64,000 bases of DNA, from contig OZ025269.1 in NCBI GenBank assembly GCA_964019165.1, positions 14,967,422 through 15,031,421 of the forward strand. Reading direction: 5' to 3'. Source of the DNA: Mastigias papua (lineage: Eukaryota; Cnidaria; Scyphozoa; Rhizostomeae; Mastigiidae). The notes below the pieces were generated by a model. That model made no database searches and was not told the DNA's origin. It saw only the letters and a list, made by a program, of their open reading frames with translations. The translations under genes were made by a program, and so were the position numbers. This document shows positions 12,401 to 25,400 of the stretch, one piece after another (position 1 is the first letter of the stretch; every line of letters starts with the position of its first letter).

Positions 12401-13722
12401 GCTCAGGATCTGGTGAGCGAACAGGCTCAGGATCTGGTGAGCGAACAGGCTCAGGATCTGGTTCACATTCAGGATCAGGTTTTCATTCAGGACAGGGATC
12501 AGGCTCAGGATCTCGTGGGGAATCAGGTTCAGAATCAGGAATGGACTCAGGCTCACAATCTAATGAAGGCATTGAGTTAGGATGGGGATTTGGACCACCA
12601 TCAGGATCTAGCCGAAGGTTTTGGTCAGCCTTGGGATCAAAATTAAGATCAGGATCAGGAAGAGGATCTATTGAGGGTACAGGCTCAGCTTCAGAATCAG
12701 GATCTGGTAAAGGGTCAGGCTTACGACCTGGTGAGGGATCAGCTTCAGGATCTGCTGAAGGATCAGGCTCAGGATCTGGTGAGAGATCAGGTTCAGGATC
12801 TGGTGAGAGATCAGGTTCAGGATCTGGTGAGAGATCAAGTTCAGGATCTGCTGAAGGATCAGGCACAGGGTCTGGCAAGGGATCAGGCTCAGGATCTGGT
12901 GAGAGTTCAGGTTCAGGATCTGGTGAGGGATCAAGCTCAGGGTCTGGTGAGAGATCAGGCTCAGGATCTGGCAAAGGATCAGGCTCAGGATCTGGTGAGG
13001 GATCAGGCTCAGGATCTGGCGAGGGATCAAGCTCAGGGTCTGGCAAGGGATCAGGCTCAGGATCTGGTGAGAGATCAGGTTCAGGATCTGGCGAGGGATC
13101 AGGTTCAGGATCTGGCGAGGGGTCAAGCTCAGGGTCTGGTGAGAGATCAGGCTCTGGATCTGGTGAGAGTTCAGGTTCAGGATCTGGTGAGGGATCAAGC
13201 TCAGGGTCTGGTGAGAGATCAGGCTCAGGATCTGGCAAAGGATCAGGCTCAGGATCTGGTGAGAGATCAGGTTCAGGATTTGATGAGAGATCAGGCTCAG
13301 GATCTGGTGAAAGATCAGGATCAGGATCTGGTGAGGGATCAGGTTCGGGATTTTTTGAAGAATCAGGCTCAGGATCTGGCAAAGGATCAGGCTCAGGATC
13401 TGGTGAGGGATCAGGTTCGGGATTTTTTGAAGAATCAGGTTCAGGATCTGGCAAAGGATCAGGATCAGGCTCAGGATCTGGTGAGGGATCAGGCTCAGGA
13501 TCTGGTGAGGGATCAGGTTCAGGATTTTTTGAAGAATCAGGTTCAGGATCTGGCAAAGGATCAGGCTCAGGATCTGGTGAGGGATCAGGTTCAGAATTTT
13601 TTGAAGGATCAGGTTCAGGATCTGGCAAAGAATCAGGTTCAGGATCTGGCAAAGGATCAGGCTCAGGATCTGGTGAGGGATCAGGCTCAGGATTTGGTAA
13701 TGAACCAGGCTTGGAATCTTGA
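9451..13722 (+). CDS. Secreted Gly-Ser-Glu/Lys/Arg repeat protein (two exons)
   Basis: Exons are 9451-9514 and 11915-13722 (phase 1), giving 623 residues. Exon 1 (64 bp) encodes a signal peptide: basic-poor start, hydrophobic [14 protein letters not shown] core, and likely cleavage near STNG. The donor is AATG/GTAAGT; the acceptor follows a T-rich tract ending tttag. The mature protein is nearly all GSGSG units followed by E, ER, EG, K or KG. It has about thirty SGE triplets and four FFE insertions in the last third, plus one aromatic island (about residues 231-265, with WGFGPP and RRFW). There are no cysteines after the signal and no transmembrane segment. The unit is 18 bp and nearly identical along the array, so it has been homogenised. 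I do not recognise a named family. Ser-Gly with nearby Glu suits glycosaminoglycan attachment, and S-x-E suits Golgi secretory kinase; both are inference. An extracellular matrix, mucus or cement role is likely. The same architecture recurs at 22476-26006. Confidence 0.85.
10481..11593. mobile_element. Foldback-like transposable element in intron 1
   Basis: The termini are inverted copies: the left begins tacggtggcccacaagtatc and the right ends gatactgtgggccaccgta. Both sides continue into arrays of a 20-base unit (cacggcaaaactttctttct), about nine copies each, in opposite orientation (10498-10668 and about 11380-11575). GAAAAT flanks the element on both sides (10475-10480 and 11594-11599), a candidate 6-bp target duplication. 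The middle of about 700 bp has its own diverged direct repeats around gggtgggtggg and no transposase that I can see. Long inverted ends built from short tandem repeats are the hallmark of foldback elements; I do not assign a superfamily. Confidence 0.8.
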
Positions 13723-13815
13723 TCAGGGTGTGATATGGGAATTGAGATTTCGTGAAGGCAAGGAAAAATGGATAATGAAAATGCAATACAAATAGAAACG
13801 TACATTAAAATTAAA

Positions 13816-13821
13816 AATAAA
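13816..13821 (+). terminator. Polyadenylation signal of the first secreted-repeat gene
   Basis: AATAAA occurs 94 bases after the stop codon, the expected place for a short 3' UTR. Confidence 0.65.
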
Positions 13822-13822
13822 A

Positions 13823-14739
13823 TTGCCTATCAACATCACATTTACTGCAAATCATTTACTATAAAGCATTCACCAATTTTTGCTTAAAAGAAGCCATCAT
13901 GCACCGTTCCTAAGGTCATAGCTCTTTAATCAATTTAACTAGCCATCAATAGTAGGAAACTGAATAGTGTCTCTTGTCTGCCTACAATTCTTTAATCTAA
14001 AAAATACTTTGAGTGCACAAAGAACTGAGTGCTTTGCTATCCCGATAGTCCCCTGCATAATATGCAAATAAACCTCGGCAGTAAAAATGCAGATATGGTC
14101 GCATAATATATATTGAGATGTTCCTCACCCATGGCACATTCTTCATGGACTTCGTTAAGGTCCCCATTTTGGTAACATCTCGTTTGGGAGGAGCACACAA
14201 AACTAATACAAACCAAAATCTCTCATGCCTTATAATTCTTAAAGTGCATTAAGTACTTGCTACCCCCAGGAAAATCTTTGGCTAATCTATGAACTTTTCA
14301 TTGAACCATATTTTCAATGCTATTGCTCTGTACGGGGAGCTGTTGGGGTTCAAAATGTTCTGCACAACAATCACTAACAAATCAAGCTTTAAGAATTGTG
14401 ACCAATAGTAGCAGTGGTGCACCTATCGACGCCTTTTGGTATCATCTTATAAGGCTTCAATCAACCGTCGCATTTTGGTTGCGCTGAATGCAACTATGTA
14501 ATTCGGCGTGACCAAAGTACAACGTTTGATCAAGTAGTCTAGCACCATCCAACTTATTTGCCCTGTACTTATGTCATAAGTGCCCCATTACAGAAAATTA
14601 AAACTATAAAGCAAATAGGACGAATGAACTTCACGTTGACCAAATTAACACGAATTGGCTGTGGGGCCTTGAAAGAGCTAGAAAATTTAGCAGGAACGAG
14701 AGACTGTCTGAAAAAATCGGAGGTAACAGCTGGACCTGA
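13823..14739. other. Intergenic, nothing recognised
   Basis: No gene, RNA or clear repeat was found in this stretch. The open frames are short and featureless. Confidence 0.5.
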
Positions 14740-14900
14740 AGGCCCATTTCCACTTACATTCGCACTTCGCATTTCGGGTGCGAGCCCATTGTCCCTAGCC
14801 CATATGCAAACATTTTGCGATGTGCGAACGTTCGAATGTGGGCTGGGAACAATAAGCTAGCATGCAAAATGCGAAATCCAGATGTAAGTGAAATGGACCT
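14740..14900. mobile_element. Short MITE with about 13-bp inverted ends
   Basis: The left end AGGCCCATTTCCACTTACAT is matched by the inverse of the right end (atgtaagtgaaatggacct). The flanking triplet TGA stands on both sides, a candidate 3-bp duplication of the kind PIF/Harbinger elements make. The element is non-coding, and the family assignment is tentative. Confidence 0.6.
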
Positions 14901-14949
14901 TGAGATCCTGACAACTGCCTATTGGGACGGCAGAAATGCTGTTCACAGC

Positions 14950-17380
14950 CAAACTAAAGCATTCAAACGACAGTACTTCTCGAAGAGAAGCCGACTCTGC
15001 GAGGGTGACATGACAAAGACTTGCAAGATTGTCAATTAGCTAGTTAATAAGCAGTCTAAAACCTCAAATGTCCCTTTGCTGCAAGAAGACAACAAAATTT
15101 TAACGAAAGCAATGAGATAGCGGAGCCGATGAATCAGTCAGTTTTTTGCAGCATTGGACAAAACTAATGTTAAGATACCTCAGGCAGAAAATCTACTTTT
15201 ACGCAGAGAATTTTAAATGAACAAAACTTCAGCTAGCTTTCCGCTCAAAGCAGTTACTCCCACAGACCCTATGAAGGCAATAAAGAAGCTTAAGGTATCA
15301 AAGAGCCTCGGGATAGATGGCCACTCATTCTTTTTTCTTAAAATAGGGATGCCTATTCTAACACCAGTGCTAAGTACCATCTTTGAATAGAGGAATCGAT
15401 GTTGGAAGGCTTATTCCAAAAAAACTAGAAATTGCTGGAGTAGCCCCTATTTTTAAGGAGGACCCTATTGAAAATAAATCGAACTGCAGACCTATTTCCG
15501 TGCTCCCGGTTGCTTCACGTCTTTTTAAGAAGACAATCTTCGACCAATTTTGTGCCTACTTCGACCATAACAAGCTGTTCTACTCATACCAGTCCTGGTC
15601 TCAGAGGTTTTGACATGCTTGCTGAAGAGTAGTGACGACTGGTATCACGCTTTCGACAAATGATCCCTTACATCTGTGGTACTTGTTGACTTGATAAAAG
15701 TTCTTTATACTTTGGATCATGCAATTCTAATACAGAAACCTTATCATTATGGAGTGCGGGTAAAGGAACTGGATTGGTTTCAGTCAAACTTACAGGATCA
15801 TAAACAATACTGTAAAGTTAATGGGTATTATGTCAAAAATAGACGAAGCGAACTGCAGCATACCACAAGGATTGTGCCTCGGCTCACTTCTGTTGTTGAT
15901 CTACATAAACGCTTTTGCCCTGCGCGTTGCAAAGCAAAAAAGTGACTATGTATGCTGATGACACAAGGATATCGTATTCGTCGAAAGCTATTGCAGGGAC
16001 AAATGAAGCTGTTAATTCAAACCTAAAGAGATAACTTTAGTTCCGGTTGGAAAGTAATAAATCATCCCTTAATACCTCCAAAACGCAAAGTATGATCCTT
16101 GGTACATCGAGTAATTTTATAAAACATAACCTGGAAAGTGGAGATCCTAAGCTCCATCTCCGTACAAAAGAGGACGATCTGGATATGATCGGAGGAAGTA
16201 GGTATCTTGGTGTACCGATTGAGTCACAACTTAAAAGTGCAAAGAACAAGCAAGTTTTACCATAGGTAAGATTTCCAAAGCATTTGGCATGCTAAAATAT
16301 ACTAAACCGTATATCCCATTGGAAACTGCACAAGATATGTATATTTGACCACATTTGCGAAACTGGTGCTCGATATGGGGTTGTTGTGGAGAAACCCTAC
16401 TGGATAAGCTGAAAAAGGTGCAAAGCCGTACAGCAAGAATCATTACTAATAACTCTTTTAACGCATCATCTCTTCCTTTGATTGGAAGCCTAGGGTGGTT
16501 AACTGCAGGAGAAATTTGAAATTTGAAACTGTAATAGTGGCTTTTAAGTCTCTTCATGGACTAGCTCCTACTTATATCCAGCTAATGCATGTCAGCATCA
16601 TAAAACTCTCTTTGAATTGAAAGTGTGTTCTGTCTCTTAAATGCATCCCACACGTTGCATTTCATTCATAATAATGCATTTCCTGAGTACAGTAACTTGT
16701 TTCCTCGGTGTATGATACAAGGATCTCATCAATTTCAGCGTTTCCAACACGCTGCTCCACTCTTTTTAATTGCATGAAAATTGGAACATATTTTCATTAC
16801 AACCAATTTGTATTGAAGAGCACTTTTCAGTTCTTCCCGTATAAATCACATAATAGGGTAAGATTTGCAGTCTAGATAAGCTCATCCGGAGGCATGTATG
16901 TGAGCGGCTGTTGAAATTTCACGCACAGATTGAGTTCTCATTTTTCCAATAAGTGCTCAAATTGTAGTTTAAATAGCTAACCCTTTACTAAAAATCAACA
17001 ATAAGTCAATTAGTGCAGTGCACTGAGGACAAGCTGCAATGGTAAGAAATTTTTCTCATATCGTGGTGCCAAGCTTTGGAACAAACTGGATAATGATCAA
17101 CAAAGCGCCCCTTCCCTAACAGCATTTAGGAAGACACCTACGCCATGTTAGTTATTACTCCCTTTCTGTTTAATTTTATGTTATTTATTTCCGATCTTAA
17201 GTTGTAGGGCAATTATATAAGAGTCTCTTAGAAACGTAACCAATATTTTAGTGCATTTGTATCTCCTTTCTTCTAAAATTGGTTATTATGTTTTAGTTTT
17301 TAAACAGGATCGATTGTAAAACAGTTAATCTGAATTGGTACCCTGTATAAATATGTAACAATTAAAAATGAATGAATAGT
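14950..17380 (+). mobile_element. Degenerate non-LTR retrotransposon (CR1/jockey-like LINE)
   Basis: Broken reverse-transcriptase reading frames follow the usual LINE order. First comes a linker rich in Lys (about 14966-15060), then KLKVSKSLGIDGH (about 15290). Next are VAPIFKED..NCRPISVLP (15440-15510), then LDHAILIQKPYHYGV..LDWFQSNL (15700-15800), and a YADDTRI-like block near 15950. A RYLGVPIESQL block lies near 16200, followed by QSRTARII near 16430. Stops and frameshifts interrupt each part, so it is dead. The 3' end is a short aatgaatg tail near 17370, typical of CR1/L2-type elements. Domain order and motif identity are clear; the clade is inferred. Confidence 0.85.
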
Positions 17381-17964
17381 GCTGAAGAAGACAAATAGAG
17401 CCAATCAATTTTTGCTTACTTTAATGAAATAAGGTACATTTAGCAAATCTTTAGTAGAAATATTATCAAGCAATGAAGCTCATTTATCATTTTATTTTAT
17501 CATTATCTATACACGCTACACCTTTAGCCAAGTTGAAAATAAATCACTGCACAATAAAAACAAAAGAAGAATTTATATGCAACTTTAATGTGTTGCTCTA
17601 CGAAGCGGTAGTGCATAGGCCCTGTCGGTCATGTCGTCAGGGATAACATTCCAATTTTTGACACCAGTGAATTAAAAACGTTGCTTTGCATATTCCAATT
17701 TAACTTAAGGATTTCTGGTTGTATACTCTGAAATCATGGGTCTGCTAATGAATTACAGCGAAGATTTTCGGAACAGAAGTCATGAAAAATTCTATATGTC
17801 ATGACTCCTTGATCAAAGTAGAGTAGGAACTTTACATTGAGCTGTTTACAATTCCGTTCTTATACTTGGCATCCATTATCATCTTGTCCTTTCATATATT
17901 AAATATAACATTTTACATCTGTAAACTATTTACTATACCAAGCACAATCTACTTTATTTAACTA

Positions 17965-18730
17965 TGAGGATTGATGACGTCATCACGAATCGCTAGGGTA
18001 TAACTATCGATGAGAACCTAAAGTGGGATGAGCAGTTTAATACTGTGAAGGGTAAAATCTGTGGTGGACTTGAATCACTAAAGAAATTAAAAAATATTAT
18101 TCCCAAAATAGGCTTTGCACTGTTTATTATGTTTATCATCTACGTTACGCCAATGAAATTTGGGGGAATCTTCCTAAAACGAAACTTGACACCCTCCAAC
18201 GCTTAGAGGATAGGGCCCGATCATTAGTGGAAAGCGCCAGATATAAGGATAACTGGTCATGTGACTGGCTGAGCATTGAAAATACAATTCGATTTGACAG
18301 ATCGGTCATGACATATAAGATAAGAAACAAATTAAGCCCTGAAAGCCTCTGGGAAAAGTTTCAGCAAAGATCCACACAACCAAACTATGCAATAAGGCAC
18401 CGTAGAGATCATATGATTCCTAGATTAAGCACAGAACATTAAAAAAGAGCTACAGGTATTCTGCTATTAAAGTCTGGAACGATATTCCAGTTGCTGTTAG
18501 AGACCTCCCAGCTATCAGTCGCTTCAAACAAGAATTAAAAGAGTACTTGAAAAGCTGACTGAAGACATCGGGTCAATTTCTAAACACGACCCCCTGGAAG
18601 ATCATCATTTAGGATATTTTAGTATAGACTTTATAATTAAATTTTATTATATATTTAAGCATAAAGGTTTTTTCTAGTATAAAATAATTATATCATACGG
18701 AGTGCAAGTTGCCATGGGTAAAAAATACAG
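17965..18730 (+). mobile_element. Second LINE fragment, 3' part of reverse transcriptase ORF
   Basis: The encoded remnant reads LGVTIDENLKWDEQF (about 18000), then KLKNIIPK. Next come YANEIWGNLPKTKLDTLQRL (18150-18205), ARSLVESARYKDNW, and VWNDIPVAVRDLPAISRFK (about 18472-18530). This is the thumb/connection end of a non-LTR ORF2. It differs in sequence from the copy just upstream, so it belongs to another subfamily. Frameshifts occur near 18140 and 18440. The element finishes in an A-rich gaatgaaaaaatgaaatg tail. Confidence 0.8.
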
Positions 18731-21300
18731 AATGAAAAAATGAAATGACATGACAGAGTCCTAGTACCAAGCTCATAAAACTAGATTGCCTACTGCAATA
18801 GCTTTCATGTTCAAATTTTCATTGAAACAATTTCGAATAGCACTAAGTTATAAGTTATAAGTTATGTTTGATCTAAAACACAATTACAGCAGAATTTTAT
18901 GAGAATAATGCAGGACAAGGTAGTATTGGGTGAATGCATGATTAATCAATATTCCTTTTTACTAGTTGGTTTAGTCATATCCTTAGCAACAACAACTCAA
19001 CGGATAGTGCATAGATTCACGTCTATTGACAAACAAAAGACTTGTACAACAAACATGGCTTCATGGAACAACTTGAATAGAACTCCATCGTGAATCTGCG
19101 GGTATATTTCCGAAAGATATTCTGAGCAGAGTGTCAAGTCGCGGATATTTTGGCACAGAGCTATGCTGCAAGCACGTTTTGGTGCAGCTCTGTGTCGCAA
19201 CGATCATTGAGGTCACCACAACCATGCGGCATTTTGTAAACTTAATCATTAACTTACCCATCCTTTTACTTGTAGCTGAACCCCTTTTATCTCTTACTGA
19301 AGATGTCTTCGGGGCAGAGGAAAATGCAAAACTCATGCTTGTGATGTAGAAAACATTTCGGGCGAAATATCTTCGAAGCAGGATGAACATCAGATTCACA
19401 CTGAATGGAACCATCACCTAGCAATGCCGCATTGGCCCAATGAGGAATTTCCTAGCTTTCATGATTAATCTTCAAGATCATTGAAATCAGCTTTAAGTGG
19501 ATTTCATATCTAAATTACAGTACATCGACATTTCAATACTGCCCATCAACTGTGGGCACATTTTGCAGCATGCTGAAATAGTGTTTCGAGGTTCTAATGC
19601 ATGCAGTACAGCATGCACTCTCATTACCAAGGATATGTATTGCTTGACTATGCATTAAAGCTTTGAGACCGCTTTCAGTACGCTACAAGAAGTGCCCTCT
19701 GCTTTGGTAAAGTACTGAAATATCAAGGAATTGCAACCAGAAGCGTATACATACTTAAAATACTGGGGATGTGTGAAAAGTTTTGCTCGAATTTGTTGCT
19801 TGAGTTTCGAAGTTGCATATAAAATGTGCAACTTCAGTTCAAATATATAAAGATTTAAGTGTAAGAGATTTGGTCAAATTTCCTCGCTTTGTAAAATATT
19901 GGGGGGGGGGTGTGACACCACAATAACCTCCCGTAGCTATGCCTCTAACTACAAGATAGAAGGCATATTCATTAAAAGTTGTTCTTTGTAGTTGTTCTAT
20001 ATTGCATATCGATTTAACCAGGCATTTTCAAATACTTGCAAAAAGAACTCGTTACCTAGAGCAGTGAGGACTATGTGCGCGGATTGTTCATAAGATAAAC
20101 ATCCATATGCAGATAATCAATTGCTTCTCACTTGCATGTTGCTATTTCACTATAGGCATTGAGACAGTAGAAAATTCCAATGAAAAATTCTGCGTTACCT
20201 TGGAGGCATAACATATATAAGGTCAAGAATGAATCAAAACATGCATTGAAGGATAACAGTCAAAACCAGAGAAAGTGCAAGAGGCTCTAAGGTTAGTTGC
20301 AAACAGTTAAAACACTTTGTCACTTGATTCACCTATTAGAAGTAAATCATATACATAGAAAGAGCAAGCAGTACTATACAAAGCAATTCTTGAACAAATT
20401 ATTTGATGCGATAAGAGAAATTCATACTTCAATTCACTGTTAGCAATTTCCCATGCAGCAAGCATAAAGAAGCTCTAGGTGCCGTGTGCACATTACTCCG
20501 CTTTTAAAACCCATTTCATTTTTCTTCAATATCTGGTTGAAACAACAGCTTCATTCTCCTTTTGTACACACTGTTTAGTTTTTTAAAAAGAATTTCATTT
20601 GCCCGTCCATGTTTTTATCTTATTCCGTTTTCAGATTGAACATCCAGCTAAATGCTACTCTCGTTCTCACTACTCGTTTTCAGTAGTTTTTTCTTCTTCA
20701 GCTTTCACTTTGCTCAGTCTTCATTGCAGTTTTCGAAACAATGAGTTGTCACAATTAATGCGTTTACAGACAAACGATCTAAGTTGATCCGTTTGCATTT
20801 GGAAACAGAGCAGCGGATAGAGAGTCTCACTCAACTAGAGTTCTTTGCGTAGATTTGATTGGATGACTAAAGTATAATAAAAATATCTTTCTATAGTGTA
20901 TGACTTTCTATAGTCTATAGTGTATAAAAATATATTTCTATAGTGTATGACGAGATAAATTAGCAATACCACAAATAGGTTCTGAAAATCTTGAAATGGT
21001 GCAAATTTTGAAACAAATTCATGCTCAAAGGCGTTTTGCGTAAGCGTTAAGAATGCTGCAAGGTTATTCTTTCACAATGAAGAGCACAAAGTGTGCGACG
21101 CAACTTGCAGAAATGGAAACAAAGACAGTCATCGTTGTCATTTGTAGTTAACAGGTTAATTTGAGTCCTCTCAGTGATCGATAAACTATTTTAAAAGATT
21201 GTTTAAGGCCAGCTTATAGAATTTCTACAGTCGAATGTTGCATCAACTACTAGTCAATTTGCGTTCTGGAAGCTTCACTAAACGGATACGTCATTATTGG
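18731..21300. other. Intergenic, nothing recognised
   Basis: No supported gene. Minor items are a run of ten G at 19901-19910 and a small tandem repeat of tttctatagtgtat at 20885-20950. The opposed open frames at 19061-19417 and 19131-19349 show no family features. Confidence 0.45.
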
Positions 21301-21339
21301 TGTTTCAGACCATTGGTGATCAAATGTCGACAAAAAATC

Positions 21340-22100
21340 GAACTTTGCCCTTTTTCTCTGCCTGAAGAAAGCATTTGATATCATGGATCACAAGATGATG
21401 GTCTGCAAATCAAACAAATATAAAACTAAGGGTAATGAGGTAAACAGGTTTAAATATCATTTAGTTAATAGAAGTCGGCACTACTCCGCAGAATGTCAAG
21501 ACTTTGATGTGCTGAAAATAACGTGGATCCCTTCAAGGCTGTTGCTTAGGCCCACTAATCTTAACGTTTCATTTGAATGACATTGAGCCATCTAAAATAC
21601 TGAAGATTCAATATGTATGCAGAAGACAATAAAGCTATAATCTCCTCATATACCAAGCAGAGCTATAGATAAACCAGAACAACTGAATTTCGCCGAATGA
21701 ATGAGTATAAGCAAACTTTGGAATCCAACTGTGATTGAATAAGTGACAATTTAACAGCCTTGCAGGTGAAAGAAAGTAGAGCTAATGTCACATCTCTACA
21801 AAAACACAAAAAAGATAAAACATGCCAAAAATAAAATACCTAGTGACTATAGTTGATGATGCCTTAGGCTAGGAAGGAAAGTTTGAGTAGTTAAGAAACC
21901 TAACAGTCCATTTTTTTCAAGTGCTCAGAGCTTCTTGTTGAGAGTCATCTTTGGTATGCTAAGGTAGTCTAGCAGAGCCTATCCAATGCTAAAATGATAG
22001 ACCTACAGAGGTTCATGCTCCTCAACTAGGTCAGCACTAAGCGTTCATCATTTGCTCCAGTTCGGCAGCTCGGCTAGGGTATGTCCAGAGAGTTAATACG
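21340..22100 (+). mobile_element. Very degraded LINE reverse-transcriptase remnant
   Basis: Around 21357-21400 the translation CLKKAFDIMDHKMMV resembles the 'KAFDTVDH' block of non-LTR reverse transcriptases. An 'RFKYHLVNRSRHYSAE' stretch follows in the place of the usual WF.SYL..R.Q block. Stops and shifts are frequent and the end is not visible. Confidence 0.55.
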
Positions 22101-22475
22101 ATAAAGTTATTGAAAGATCCTTGATATGTCAGTATGACAAAAGAAATAAAGAAATAATCCCGATCTCCAAATCCCTAAGAAGAATCAAGAATACAGTAGA
22201 AAGAGTTTCAAATATACCGGCTTGAAAGCCCAGAAAGGAACCCCAGCGTGTAGTAAAGTCATGACACACTAACTTGAATTACAGCCTGAACTACGAAATA
22301 ATTGTCTAAGCTAAAGAATGAAATCCATGAAAGAACAGTTCTGGCATTTCCATAGTGTTAATAGACTAACACTTTCCTATAGCTAGTTTCCGTCAAATTA
22401 TTACATAAAATTTGATGTTTATATTATATCAATTAATATAACCTTCATTTTCAGATTTGACAACTTCTATACACA

Positions 22476-25400
22476 ATGATACAATTTAAGACCATAGTCC
22501 TTTTAGGACTTCTTGCTGTGGTGTTATACCAAACAGATGGTAGGTTTGCAATTTTCTCCGTATACCTCGTTACATCCTTCATATTAGTTTAATGAAAAAT
22601 AAACACATTTCATGGGAGATATGCTTCCTTTATTGTAAATATAGTAGCATTTGGTCCTTAAATAACTAATGGAATATACCTGTTCTGGTTGCATTCAGTC
22701 GATAAAAGGTGAAGAATATCAACTGCAATAAGAAACTGTTAATATTATTCCCATATAAGAATTCTGTTAATATTATTTACGATTATTCCCAAAATCAAGC
22801 CGTGGTTACAAATGCAACGCTCCGAGATAGCTTTCTTTGACAGTACTTTTACACCTATATTTTACTTTGAAAATATCATTTGCTTAAAAACCGAATAGGC
22901 TATAGATAAGCTTGACAAAAATGACGATTGATTTAAATGGATGAAAGACTAGTTCAACAATCTCGTATTATCATAAACTTCAATCGATTTAAGCAAACTA
23001 CATGATTCTTGCTCTTTGTCTAAGATATGTTTGTAAAAATATCCAAATTATTTTTAGAAGAATGAAAACCTTAATATAGATAAATTTTATCGTAAAATTT
23101 CATCCCTAGTACTGTATGCTTTGCAAGACCTACAGTAGGCTAGTAGGATCTATCGCAAATCCAACATCTGACTCATTTCGTAACAATTTGAAAGATCGTT
23201 GACTGCCTTATTTCATTCTGGAGAAATTGAAACGGTTTAGTTCAAGGCAGTGTGTAGCTTCCATTCCGAAGGATGTGGGAGCATAGGCTACCTTGGGAAT
23301 AAATTGTGGCAATTAATGAAGCAAGTTGAAGATGCGTATCATAGTGAGATTCGCGTGAAAAAATTGGAAAAAATTTTACAGTAGAATCCCGTTATGTCGG
23401 ACTCTCAAGGGAAATTGGACATAGGTCCGAGTTAACGAATGTCCAAGTAAACCGGGTCTTTCCGTAAGTTGGAGTGAATCCAAGGGGAATGAGAAATCAG
23501 CCCGACTAAGCGAAAGTCCGACTTATCCAGGGTGCGACTTAATGGGATTTAACTGTATACTCTAGGCAAAGTCAACATGTTCACTTTGATGTATAATAAA
23601 ACTGTTTCGGAAGGATATCATAACATGTGCTAATTGTCTCAAATTCTAATGCATATTATAGGATTACCAGCCAAAAAACTCACTCGCATAAAGGATGGAG
23701 AAAAAGGTATGTCTAAAATCAAACGGATGATTATAGCTAACATTCGAAAAAGAAAAGCAGCAAGCAATATGGGCAGATTCACTCTGAGTGGAATGGCATT
23801 TGTAAATGGGAAAAAAGCTCCCTTCAATGGACGAGGGAATTTTGTAATGCGGAACAAACGAAATGCAACAAAACATGGCTCTGGTTCTAGTGGACATGGA
23901 TCTGGAAATGGAGGCTCTGGATCTGGATCTGGATCTGGATCTGGATCTGGATCTGGATCTGGATCTGGATCTGGATCTGGGTATTATGGTTCTGGTTCTG
24001 GATCTGGGTACTATGGCTCTGGATCAGGATCTGGTTATTATGGTTCTGGTTCTGGATCTGGTTATTATGGCTCTGGATCTGGATCTGGATCTGGATCTGG
24101 ATCTGGATCTGGATCTGGATCTGGATCTGGATATGGGTCTGGCTATTATGGGTCTGGATCAGGATCTGGTTATTATGGTTCTGGATCTGGTGGATATGGA
24201 AAGCATGGTTCTGGATCTGGCTATTACGGGTCTGGATCAGGATCTGGCTATTATGGCTCTGGATCTGGTGGATATGGAAAGCATGGTTCTGGATCTGGTT
24301 ATTACGGTTCTGGATCAGGATCTGGTTATTATGGTTCTGGATCTAGTGGATATGGAAAGCATGGTTCTGGATCTGGTTATTATGGTTCTGGATCAGGCTC
24401 TGGTTATTATGGTTCAGGGTCAGGATCTGGCTATTATGGTTCTGGATCAGGATCTGGTTATTATGGTTCTGGATCTAGTGGATATGGAAAGCATGGTTCT
24501 GGATCTGGTTATTATAGTTCTGGATCAGGCTCTGGTTATTATGGCTCTGGATCTGGTGGGTATGGAAAGCATGGCTCTGGATCTGGTTATTATAGTTCTG
24601 GATCAGGCTCTGGTTATTATGGCTCAGGATCTAGTGGATATGGAAAGCATGGTTCTGGATCTGGTTATTACGGGTCTGGATCAGGATCTGGTTATTACGG
24701 TTCTGGATCAGGATCTGGTTATTATGGTTCTGGATCAGGATCTGGTTATTATGGCTCAGGATCTGGTGGATATGGAAGGCATAGTTCTGGATCAGGATCT
24801 GGTTATTACGGGTCTGGATCAGGATCTGGTTATTATGGTTCTGGATCAGGATCTGGCTATTATGGCTCTGGATCAGGATCTGGTTATTATGGCTCTGGAT
24901 CTGGTGGATATGGAAGGCATGGTTCTGGATCAGGATCTGGTTATTACGGTTCTGGTTCAGGATCTGGTTATTATGGGTCTGGATCAGGATCTGGTTATTA
25001 TGGTTCTGGATCTGGTGGATATGGAAAGCATGGTTCTGGATCTGGCTATTATGGGTCTGGATCAGGATCTGGTTATTATGGTTCTGGATCTGGTGGATAT
25101 GGAAAGCATGGTTCTGGATCTGGTTATTACGGTTCTGGATCAGGATCTGGTTATTATGGTTCTGGATCTAGTGGATATGGAAAGCATGGTTCTGGATCTG
25201 GTTATTATGGTTCTGGATCAGGCTCTGGTTATTACGGTTCAGGGTCAGGATCTGGTTATTATGGTTCTGGATCTGGTGGATATGGAAAGCATGGTTCTGG
25301 ATCTGGTTATTACGGTTCTGGATCAGGATCTGGTTATTACGGTTCTGGATCAGGATCTGGTTATTATGGTTCTGGATCAGGATCTGGTTATTATGGTTCT

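Noticed and set aside
12483..13805. Antisense Pro-Asp-Pro-Glu repeat protein of 440 residues
   Set aside because: It is the mirror of the Gly-Ser-Glu coding array. It has no signal peptide or splice support, whereas the plus strand has a complete signal exon in phase.
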